A stretch of 19,857 nucleotides of DNA from CAYUYM01 sp964449305 (GTDB lineage Bacteria > Bacteroidota > Ignavibacteria > SZUA-365 > CAYQST01): assembly GCA_964449305.1 (NCBI GenBank), contig CAYUYM010000042.1, positions 1 to 19,857 of the forward strand, given 5' to 3'. Shown here in pieces: positions 9,133 to 16,279 of this stretch (within the stretch, counting starts at the first letter, position 1; every line of letters starts with the position of its first letter). The notes under the pieces were generated by a model. The model ran no database searches, was not told the origin of the DNA, and was given only the letters and a program-made list of their open reading frames with translations. A program made the position numbers and the translations under genes.

Positions 9133-11262
9133 ATGTCCACGACAAGGCCATTCGTTTCTTCCGCATCACGGAAGCTCCTGCGCGGAGACACTTTCCCCCA
9201 CGCCGGCGATCCTGCCGCAGACTCTGTGGCCGTGACCCCGCGGGCGTGGCTGTGGCTGGCGGCCACCGTGCTGCTCATGTTGGGGACGATGACCGACATG
9301 GGCAGTGCACAACCCGTGGCAGCGCCCCTGCCGTATCGTGTCGGTGCCTTCGGCGGACTCTCGCTGAACCGGCATCCGGCGGATTTCCATGGGCTGCCTG
9401 GTGTTCCGAGTTGTTGCCCGGTCTACGAATCGGGATCAGGCACAGGGTTCACCGCCGGGGCGCTGTTTGAAATGCCCCTGGGGGATCTTTGGTCCGTGAG
9501 CATGCGTGCGAACTATGTGGCGCACGATGCCACACTCACATCCACAGAGAACAGCATGGTGGAGGATGCGTCTGGTGCCATGCTGCCGGCGATCATCGAG
9601 CACCGCATTGATGCAGGGATCGGCACGCTCGCCCTGCAACCGATGATCGGGTATCGCATCACCGGTGGTCTCACGGTGCATGCCGGCGGCCGGATCGGCA
9701 TCCTGGTCCGCAAGAGCTATGAGCAGCGTGAGTCCCTGCTTGAGCCGGTGGGCACAGGGACCTTCGAGAATGGCCTCCGCACGAGGAACGTGTTGTCCGG
9801 CACAGTCCCTGATGCCTCGCCGGTGCAGGCGGGCCTTGTCGGCGGGCTGAGCTACGCCCTGCCCCTCAACACGGCAGGATCACTGCTGCTTGTGCCCGAG
9901 GTTTTCTACCACCTGGGAGTGACAGGCCTCGTGGCGGACCGCACATGGAGGGCGAATGCGTTGACCACCGGTCTGTCACTGCAGTATGCTCTTGGCGCGC
10001 CGTCACCAGCTCCGGAACCACCGCGTCCCGTGACACCGCCTGCGCCGCCCCCGCCGCCCCCGCCCGAGCCGGTGCTTGCGGCCAGGCTGGAGGTGCGGGC
10101 CGTGAATCCCGATGGCAGCGAGGAGCCCGTCGTCCGCATCCGGATGGAGGAGTTCGTGACACGCAATCTCCGGCCTCTCCTGCCCTACGTCTTCTTCGAT
10201 GAGCAGGACGCCCGCATCCCCGCGCGGTATGCCGCTCTGGAATCCGCAGGCACGGCCGCCTTCGCTCCGGATGCCCTGCATATGCTGTCCACGCTCGACA
10301 CCTACCGGCAGCTTCTGAACATCATCGGATGGAGGATGCGTCAGGCACCGAAGGCGACGCTGACGTTGACCGGCTGCAATGCCCAGACGCCCGGCGAGCG
10401 GGGACTGCCGGAGCTGTCACTCCAGCGCGCCGAAGCCGTGCGGGAATACCTCGTCACCGTGTGGGGCATATCGCGTGGCCGGATCACGGTGCGCAGCCGT
10501 GCCCTTCCGGAGAAGCCCTCCAGCGCCGAGAATCCGGACGGCATCGAGGAGAACCGGCGCGTGGAGATCGCGAGCAACGACGACCGCATCCTGGAACCCC
10601 TGCAGACGGAGGCTGTCGACCGCCAGGTCTCGCCTCCGCGCGTGCGCTTCGTTCCCCATGTCCAGGCCGACGAGCCGGTGCGGTCATGGAGCCTGACCGT
10701 GCTTCAGGACGAGGCGCTTCGGCACTTTTCGGGCGCAGGTGCCGTGCCGGGCGAGCTGATGTGGGATTTGCGTGACGACGTGCGGAAGGTGCACGAGACG
10801 ACCCAGGCGCTCACCTGCCGGCTTCATGTGGAGAGCGGCACGTCCCGTGAGGTAGACGCCGCGCCTGTCGCGCTCCCCGTGGAGCAGGTCACGGTGCGGA
10901 CAAAACGCTCCGATGCCACGGTGACGGACAGGGAGATCGCACATTACAGCCTGATCCTCTTCGACTTCGACAAGGCCGACATCTCCAAGGCGAACCGGCG
11001 CATCGCGCAGCTCATCCGCCCAGGCATCACGCCCACGTCCACGGTCACCATCACCGGCTACACGGACCGGATGGGCGAGGCGGAGTACAACCGCACGCTC
11101 TCGCTCGAGCGTGCGCGGAACACGGCGCAGCTGCTTGATGCCACCAAGGCGACTGTCCGCGGTGTCGGACGGGACACGCTTCTCCATGACAACGACACAC
11201 CGGAGGGACGCTTCTACTCCCGCACCGTGGATGTGGTGGTGGAAACGCCCGTCGTGAAGTGA
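9133..11262 (+). CDS. Outer-membrane protein with two OmpA-like peptidoglycan-binding domains
   Basis: A 709-residue protein. The start at 9133 follows an AGGAG site. A hydrophobic export segment lies at about 38-52 with likely cleavage after GSA at 59, leaving an unusually long N-region of about 37 residues. Residues 60-288 are rich in alternating aromatic/aliphatic strands and glycines and look like a small beta-barrel. A proline-rich linker (289-314) leads to a first OmpA-like domain at about 330-480 (LTLTGCNAQ; LSLQRAEAVREYL; ENRRVEI). An Ig/Fn-like spacer follows, and then a C-terminal OmpA domain at about 605-709 (LFDFDKADIS; ITGYTDRMG; LSLERARN). The conserved TD and R positions of peptidoglycan-binding OmpA domains are present. 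It lies 38 nt after the giant gene and 15 nt before the TPR-CHAT gene, suggesting one operon. It may anchor the surface fibre to the cell wall; that role is inferred from position only. Confidence 0.86.
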   Translation: MSTTRPFVSSASRKLLRGDTFPHAGDPAADSVAVTPRAWLWLAATVLLMLGTMTDMGSAQPVAAPLPYRVGAFGGLSLNRHPADFHGLPGVPSCCPVYESGSGTGFTAGALFEMPLGDLWSVSMRANYVAHDATLTSTENSMVEDASGAMLPAIIEHRIDAGIGTLALQPMIGYRITGGLTVHAGGRIGILVRKSYEQRESLLEPVGTGTFENGLRTRNVLSGTVPDASPVQAGLVGGLSYALPLNTAGSLLLVPEVFYHLGVTGLVADRTWRANALTTGLSLQYALGAPSPAPEPPRPVTPPAPPPPPPPEPVLAARLEVRAVNPDGSEEPVVRIRMEEFVTRNLRPLLPYVFFDEQDARIPARYAALESAGTAAFAPDALHMLSTLDTYRQLLNIIGWRMRQAPKATLTLTGCNAQTPGERGLPELSLQRAEAVREYLVTVWGISRGRITVRSRALPEKPSSAENPDGIEENRRVEIASNDDRILEPLQTEAVDRQVSPPRVRFVPHVQADEPVRSWSLTVLQDEALRHFSGAGAVPGELMWDLRDDVRKVHETTQALTCRLHVESGTSREVDAAPVALPVEQVTVRTKRSDATVTDREIAHYSLILFDFDKADISKANRRIAQLIRPGITPTSTVTITGYTDRMGEAEYNRTLSLERARNTAQLLDATKATVRGVGRDTLLHDNDTPEGRFYSRTVDVVVETPVVK

Positions 11263-11277
11263 CGGCAGGCTCGGGGC

Positions 11278-14250
11278 ATGGTCGCGTTGCGGACACGGAT
11301 GCACGGCGTCATCATCCTGTGGCTCGTCACCATGGGTGTCATGGTGCGGGCGCAGGATGGGGTCGGCATCGGGGGTGATCGCGTCTCCCCCCTGGTCGAC
11401 AGTGCCCGGGCGGTGTATGATGCAGCAATGAAGCGCGCCGCCGACGACCTTCCCGCAGACACGGCCCTGGATCATCGTCTGTCCGCACTCGCAACCACGG
11501 CGATGATGCGCGGTGATGTCGCCGCATCGGAGCTGTGCCACGGATTGCTGTACGATGCCAGGAGACGCATCCTCGGTCCCGATGCGCATGCCACCAACGC
11601 CGCCCGCAACGCCCACGCCCTGGCCTGCTTCTACGCAGGCAACTACACGGAAGCGGAGCGGGGCTACACCGGGGTCCTCGCCTGGTGCAGGGCCCATCTG
11701 ATGGAGACACATCCCGACTTCCTCACGACACTCTCGAACCTCGCGTTGCTCCAGTCCGAGACCGGGCGGCACAGCCTGGCCGAGGGGACGTTGCGGTCGG
11801 TGATCGCCCTCGAGCGGCGTTTGTACGGCGATCGTGATCCAAACACCATTGTGGATCTGTCCAATCTCTCGCTGATCCTCATGAAGCTCGGGCGGACACG
11901 CGAGGCGGAGGAGACGTCCCGGGAAGCGATGGCGCTGGGCAGGCATGTGCTCGGGCCCACGCATCCGGATGTTGCGACGATGCTCAACAATGCGGCCCTG
12001 CTGGAGGAGGAGCTCGGCAGGGAAAGGCAGGCGGAGGCTCTGCTTCAGGAAAGCCTCCATGTGCGCGAACGGGTGCATGGGCGGGAATCGGTGGAGGTGG
12101 CGCAGAGCCTGAACAACGTTGCCACACACCTCATGGCCAGGGGCGACAACATCCGCGCCGACAGCCTGCTTCAGCGCTCTGCGGCCATCGTTGAACGCCG
12201 GCTCGGCGGAAGGTCCATCGAATACGCACGCATTCTGCACAACCGGGGTCGCATCGCCATGGTGCTGGGAAACGACCAGCGTGCCGACTCGCTGCTGCAC
12301 CTGGCGCTTGCAATCAAGTCCGCCGTGGTGGACAGCAGCAATCCGGATCACGCCGCCACGCTTCAGCTCATCGGCATGCTGCACTGGCAGCGTGGCCGGT
12401 TGGACAGCGCCCTCAGCATCCTGCGTGTGGTGTGGGAGCGGCAGTCGCGGGCCCTCTCGCCGGTGCACAGCGATCTGCTCCGCACGCTGTTCGCCGTGGC
12501 GGAGCTGTCGGACCTGACGGGCCGGACAGCACAGGCGGCGCGGTGGTACAGCCTCGCGCGCAGCCGCACGCTCGACCGCATCCGCGGCATCTTTCCCGGG
12601 TTGAGCGAGAACGAGAAGGTCGGGTTCCTGTCAACCGTCCAACGAGCGTTGCAGTCCTTCCTCCGGTTCTGTGTGGGGCGGAGCAGGACGGATCCCGCAG
12701 CAACCGTGGAGATGGGGGAGCTCCTTGCGACCACGCGGGGCATGGTGCTGTACTCCACACGCGCAATGCGTGCGGGCATCGAGAACGCCGGCGACTCCAC
12801 ACTGCGTGAAGATCATCGTGCCTGGCGTGCAATGCGGGAGCAGCTCGCACGGTTGTACACCCTGTCGCCGGCGGCGTTGCAGCGGCAGCACATCGATGTG
12901 GATTCCGTGGAGCGGGAGGCCAACGCCATCGAGAAGCGCCTGGTTGCCGCATCGGAGCAGTTCGCACGCAGCAGCAACCTGATGCACGCGCGCATCGGCT
13001 CCTGGCGACGCGCCCTGTCACCCGACGCCTGCCTCCTGCACATCTTCACGCTTCCGATGAGCGGCGACACCACGGCGTACTTCGGGCTCCTCATGGACCG
13101 GGACACCTCACGCCCACCACGGGTGGTGGAACTCGGCGATGCCCATGTGCTCGAGACGACGGGGCTGGGAGCCTACCGGGCGATGATGCGCGAGGGGCTG
13201 ATCACCGCCGACCACGGGGCGCTGGAGGAGCCTGCGAACGCACCCCGCGACTCGCTGCTCCACGCCCTGTTCTGGCAGCCGATCGAGGCCGCCACCGGCC
13301 GCTATCGCACGGTCCACATCATCCCCGATGGCGTGTTCGCACAGATCAACCTCCTGACCATCCCCGTTCCCGGGACCGGCGGCCATGTCCTTGGCCGGAA
13401 GCGCATCAGGATTCTTGAACATGAGGACGAGCTTGAAGGCAGACGTCGCAGCCCTGGCGGCCTGGTGCGCAAACCTGTGGCCGTGCTGATCGGCGATCCG
13501 GATTTCTCCCTCGCGTTGCGGCAGCCGCCTCCCCGGCCGCCGGAAGAGGATTCCGTGGGCGACACGCGCGGCGGCCGTACGGGCCTGCACGACATCACCG
13601 ACCTCCCGGGAACACGCGCCGAAGTGGAGGCCATCGCACGCGGGTTGCGCTCGGCCGGATGGCGCACGGTGACCTGTCTGGGGGCGGAAGCCCGCAGCTC
13701 CGTTGTGGGGGAACACCGGGAGGCCGCGCTGGTGCACATCGCCACGCACGGCTACTTCGCCCGCTCGGTGCCGGAGCGTCAGGAGCATGTGATGGGGGTG
13801 AGTGCCGCACGGGCGCGGATGAATCCGCTGCTGCGGACGGGCCTGCTGTTCGCCGGTGCACGCAGCATCGGGGGGCTTTCCGACGATTCGCTTGTGGAGC
13901 ATGCCGACAAGGCCATCCTCACCGCCTTCGATGTTGCGTCGATGTCCTTCCCCGACCTCGGGCTCGTGGTGCTGTCCGCCTGCGAAACAGGGCTGGGGGA
14001 GATCAGCAGCGGCGAGGGGGTTATGGGCCTGCAGCGCGGCTTCCGCATGGCCGGCGCGAGGAGCCTGCTGATGAGTCTGTGGAACGTGTCCGATGCCGCG
14101 ACACGTGAGTTGATGACGCGTTTCTACGGGGCATGGCTGCGGCACGGCCGTCCCAACGACGCGCTTGAGGAGGCACAGCGGGAACTGATGCGAACCCACC
14201 CACATCCGTGTCATTGGGGCGCCTTCATCGTGACAGGCAGCACGGAGTGA
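11278..14250 (+). CDS. Exported TPR-CHAT caspase-like protease
   Basis: A 990-residue protein with a predicted signal peptide (hydrophobic 10-22, cleavage near VRA at 25), so it probably acts in the periplasm or outer membrane. From about residue 103 it has seven regular 42-residue TPR units of the kinesin-light-chain type (N/L...L...G...A......A....R..G..HPD) plus a weaker eighth ending near 440. After a helical linker, residues of about 600-990 form a CHAT domain. The catalytic histidine is in HIATHGYF (H824) and the catalytic cysteine in LSACETGLG (C902). The downstream GVMGLQRGF, GARSLLMSLWNVSD and PxHWGAFI motifs are also typical of CHAT. These clan-CD proteases cleave partner proteins, with the TPRs usually giving specificity. 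The gap to the OmpA gene is 15 nt. The start has only a weak GGGG site; an ATG at 11299 would also leave a signal peptide. The substrate is unknown. Confidence 0.88.
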   Translation: MVALRTRMHGVIILWLVTMGVMVRAQDGVGIGGDRVSPLVDSARAVYDAAMKRAADDLPADTALDHRLSALATTAMMRGDVAASELCHGLLYDARRRILGPDAHATNAARNAHALACFYAGNYTEAERGYTGVLAWCRAHLMETHPDFLTTLSNLALLQSETGRHSLAEGTLRSVIALERRLYGDRDPNTIVDLSNLSLILMKLGRTREAEETSREAMALGRHVLGPTHPDVATMLNNAALLEEELGRERQAEALLQESLHVRERVHGRESVEVAQSLNNVATHLMARGDNIRADSLLQRSAAIVERRLGGRSIEYARILHNRGRIAMVLGNDQRADSLLHLALAIKSAVVDSSNPDHAATLQLIGMLHWQRGRLDSALSILRVVWERQSRALSPVHSDLLRTLFAVAELSDLTGRTAQAARWYSLARSRTLDRIRGIFPGLSENEKVGFLSTVQRALQSFLRFCVGRSRTDPAATVEMGELLATTRGMVLYSTRAMRAGIENAGDSTLREDHRAWRAMREQLARLYTLSPAALQRQHIDVDSVEREANAIEKRLVAASEQFARSSNLMHARIGSWRRALSPDACLLHIFTLPMSGDTTAYFGLLMDRDTSRPPRVVELGDAHVLETTGLGAYRAMMREGLITADHGALEEPANAPRDSLLHALFWQPIEAATGRYRTVHIIPDGVFAQINLLTIPVPGTGGHVLGRKRIRILEHEDELEGRRRSPGGLVRKPVAVLIGDPDFSLALRQPPPRPPEEDSVGDTRGGRTGLHDITDLPGTRAEVEAIARGLRSAGWRTVTCLGAEARSSVVGEHREAALVHIATHGYFARSVPERQEHVMGVSAARARMNPLLRTGLLFAGARSIGGLSDDSLVEHADKAILTAFDVASMSFPDLGLVVLSACETGLGEISSGEGVMGLQRGFRMAGARSLLMSLWNVSDAATRELMTRFYGAWLRHGRPNDALEEAQRELMRTHPHPCHWGAFIVTGSTE

Positions 14251-14339
14251 GGAAGGGAGTTGGCCGGGACTGGTGTCTGTGCACCTCCCATCGCATTCGT
14301 CATCCGCCATTCGTGTTCACTCCGCCCTTCGCCTTTCCC

Positions 14340-14371
14340 TTTGCATTCCCGGCTGCCATGCCGTAATCTTG
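14340..14371 (+). promoter_or_regulatory. Candidate Bacteroidota-type promoter for the alcohol dehydrogenase
   Basis: TTTG at 14340-14343 is followed, after 20 nt, by TAATCTTG at 14364-14371. The known Bacteroidota consensus is TTTG-N19-21-TAnnTTTG, so all defined positions but one match. Transcription would start near 14377, giving a short leader of about 40 nt. It is the only such match I noticed immediately upstream of a gene here. Confidence 0.45.
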
Positions 14372-14404
14372 CTCTGCGCCGAATGACCGGCGCACCATTT
14401 CCTG

Positions 14405-14410
14405 AAGGAG
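14405..14410 (+). promoter_or_regulatory. Ribosome-binding site of the alcohol dehydrogenase
   Basis: AAGGAG lies 7 nt before the ATG at 14418 and fixes the start codon. Confidence 0.7.
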
Positions 14411-14417
14411 AAACACC

Positions 14418-15467
14418 ATGTCCACACCTGTGCGTGCCTACGCGGCTGAATCCGCCACCACACCACTCATCCCATACACCATTGACCGCCGTGCTCCGCG
14501 CGAGGACGATGTCGTCATCGATATCCTCTATTGTGGCGTGTGCCATTCAGATCTTCACACCGCCCGCAACGACTGGGGCGGATCCGTGTATCCCGTCGTC
14601 CCCGGGCATGAGATCATCGGCCGGGTGGTCGAGACGGGCTCCGCGGTCTCAGGCCACGCCGTCGGTGACATTGTGGGCGTCGGCTGCATGGTCGATTCCT
14701 GCCGCACCTGTGCGTCGTGCCGGCACGGGGAGGAGCAGTACTGCCTCACCGGTTCGACCCTCACCTACAACAGCGCCGATCCGCACCTCGGTGGGATGAC
14801 CTACGGCGGCTATTCGCAGCGCGTGGTGGTGTCCGATGCCTTCGTGCTGAAGATCCCCGCCGGCATCGATCCCTCCTCCGCCGCGCCGCTCCTCTGCGCG
14901 GGCATCACCACCTGGTCGCCGCTGCGGCATTGGAACGCGGGGCCCGGAACCACGGTTGCCGTCGTCGGTCTCGGCGGCCTGGGCCACATGGCCATCAAGC
15001 TCGCAAAGGCGCTCGGCGCCCACGTGTCGCTCTTCACACGCACACCGGGCAAGGAGGCCGACGCCATCCGCCTCGGGGCCGATGACGTGGTGCTCTCCAC
15101 CGACGATGCGCAGATGGCTGCCGCACGCGGCCGCTTCGATCTCATCATCGACACCGTACCCTACGACCATGATCTCAATCCCTATGTATCCGCGCTCTCC
15201 ACCAGCGGCACGCTCGTCCTCGTCGGATATCTCGGTGAGCTGGAGTATCTGCTTCACACCGTTCCAATGATCCTCGGACGCAGATCCGTGGCGGGCTCGG
15301 TGATCGGTGGCATCGCGGAGACGCAGGAGATGCTCGACTTCTGCGGCCGGCACGGCATCACCGCCGATGTGGAGATGATCGCCATGAAGGACATCAACCA
15401 GGCCTACGAACGCATGCTCCGAAGCGATGTGACGTATCGTTTCGTCATCGACATGAAGACTCTGTAA
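14418..15467 (+). CDS. Zinc-dependent NADP(H) alcohol dehydrogenase, cinnamyl-alcohol/YahK-like family
   Basis: A 349-residue medium-chain dehydrogenase that interconverts alcohols and aldehydes in the cytoplasm; the family commonly acts as a broad aldehyde reductase. Catalytic zinc ligands are visible at C42 (YCGVCHSDLH), H64 (PGHE) and C160 (PLLCAG). The four structural-zinc cysteines are C95, C98, C101 and C109, after the family-typical GCMVDSC. The Rossmann glycine motif GLGGLG spans 184-189. The following strand ends SLFTRTPGK, where T/R after the beta strand is the usual sign of NADPH preference in this family. Length is normal for the family. The gene stands alone: it has its own promoter candidate upstream and a hairpin downstream, and it converges with kdpE. 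The physiological substrate cannot be deduced. Confidence 0.93.
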   Translation: MSTPVRAYAAESATTPLIPYTIDRRAPREDDVVIDILYCGVCHSDLHTARNDWGGSVYPVVPGHEIIGRVVETGSAVSGHAVGDIVGVGCMVDSCRTCASCRHGEEQYCLTGSTLTYNSADPHLGGMTYGGYSQRVVVSDAFVLKIPAGIDPSSAAPLLCAGITTWSPLRHWNAGPGTTVAVVGLGGLGHMAIKLAKALGAHVSLFTRTPGKEADAIRLGADDVVLSTDDAQMAAARGRFDLIIDTVPYDHDLNPYVSALSTSGTLVLVGYLGELEYLLHTVPMILGRRSVAGSVIGGIAETQEMLDFCGRHGITADVEMIAMKDINQAYERMLRSDVTYRFVIDMKTL

Positions 15468-15492
15468 GGCTCCGCTGAATCCGGGTGGAGAA

Positions 15493-15515
15493 ACGGGGGG
15501 GCGTCGCTCCCCCGT
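15493..15515. terminator. GC-rich hairpin between convergent adh and kdpE genes
   Basis: The arms ACGGGGGGG (15493-15501) and CTCCCCCGT (15507-15515) pair over 9 bp with one G-U, leaving a 5-nt loop. On the minus strand the hairpin is followed by GTTTCTCC, a weak T-tract, so it fits the end of the kdp transcript best. On the plus strand no T-run follows the arm, but the hairpin lies 26 nt after the adh stop and may act in both directions. Confidence 0.55.
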
Positions 15516-15580
15516 CTGCGCTTCATGCAGAGGGGTAAGACGGAGGCGGGTGCCTGTGCGAGCACACGGCCGTCCCTCCC

Positions 15581-16276
15581 TCACGCATCGGGACACACAA
15601 AACGGTATCCGATGCCCGACTCGGTGATGATGAAGCTGGGATGGGCGGGATCAGGCTCGATCTTCTTGCGCAGTTGTGCCGTGTAGACACGCGTGTAGTG
15701 TGTCTCGTCCATGTAGGCGTGCCCCCACACCGTCTCCAGAATGAAGCGATGTGTCAGCACGCGGTTGACGTTCCGGACAAGCAGGGTGAGAAGGGCATAT
15801 TCGGTCTGCGTCAGATGCACATCGTCTCCATCCCGTCGCACACGCCGCTGGACAAAATCGATCGTCAGGCCATGACATGCGAAGCTGTCCTCGTCCATCC
15901 CGCGCCCTTCCGCATGGCGCAGGCAGGTGCGGATGCGTGCGGTGAGCTCGCCCGCGCGGAAGGGCTTCGTGAGGTAGTCGTCCGCGCCGCTGTTGAGGCA
16001 GCCGACGATGTCCTCCTCTCCGTCCCGGACGGTGAGGACCAGCACCGGGATGGTGGACCACTCACGCAGCCGCTGCAGGACGACGCGTCCGTCGATGTCG
16101 GGGAGGCCGAGATCCAGAACGATGGCCGCAGGCGGGTGCGTCGCTGCGGCGACCAGCCCGGCCGCACCCGTGTCCGCGGTTGCAGTGCGCCAACCCGCAT
16201 CGTGCAGGGTGATCTCGAGGAGGCGCCGCATCTGCGGTTCATCGTCGATGATGAGGATGAGGTCGGCATGGGGCAT
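15581..16276 (-). CDS. kdpE: KdpE, OmpR-family response regulator of the potassium transporter operon
   Basis: A 231-residue cytoplasmic two-component regulator. The receiver domain covers about 5-118, with acidic pocket D11/D12, phospho-acceptor D55 (VLDLGLPD), switch T82 and K104 (TKPF). A winged-helix DNA-binding domain of the OmpR/PhoB type covers about 130-231 (LTQTEYALL; VWGHAY; YTAQLRKKIEPDP; GIGYRF). On phosphorylation by KdpD it activates kdp transcription when K+ is limiting. The start is 3 nt after the kdpD stop, with a perfect AGGAGG at 16285-16290 inside the end of kdpD. It is the last gene of the minus-strand kdp operon. Confidence 0.95.
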   Translation of the reverse strand: MPHADLILIIDDEPQMRRLLEITLHDAGWRTATADTGAAGLVAAATHPPAAIVLDLGLPDIDGRVVLQRLREWSTIPVLVLTVRDGEEDIVGCLNSGADDYLTKPFRAGELTARIRTCLRHAEGRGMDEDSFACHGLTIDFVQRRVRRDGDDVHLTQTEYALLTLLVRNVNRVLTHRFILETVWGHAYMDETHYTRVYTAQLRKKIEPDPAHPSFIITESGIGYRFVCPDA

Positions 16277-16279
16277 GGG

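Larger units (their letters stand above)
14251..14417. other. Intergenic region between the TPR-CHAT and alcohol dehydrogenase genes
   Basis: This 167-nt gap contains the candidate promoter at 14340-14371 and an AAGGAG ribosome-binding site at 14405-14410. A weak GGTG-N6-CACC hairpin lies soon after the CHAT stop but has no T-run, so I do not call a terminator. Confidence 0.5.

Noticed and set aside
10684..12468. Minus-strand open frame of 594 codons across the OmpA and TPR-CHAT genes (and a similar 400-codon one at 13108-14310)
   Set aside because: Both are antisense to well-supported genes and have no domain signature; codon-bias shadows.
11278..14250. TPR-CHAT gene as part of a CRISPR type III-E or gasdermin defence system
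   Set aside because: No Cas protein, gasdermin-like gene or other defence gene is nearby, and the protein carries an export signal, which argues for an envelope role.
14255..14290. Possible terminator after the TPR-CHAT gene
   Set aside because: Only a 4-bp GGTG/CACC stem with distant GGGAG/CTCCC complementarity and no T-run; too weak to call.
15553..15569. Small hairpin (TGTG-CGAG-CACA) just downstream of kdpE
   Set aside because: The stem is short with a bulge and no T-run follows; the 9-bp hairpin at 15493-15515 is a better terminator candidate.
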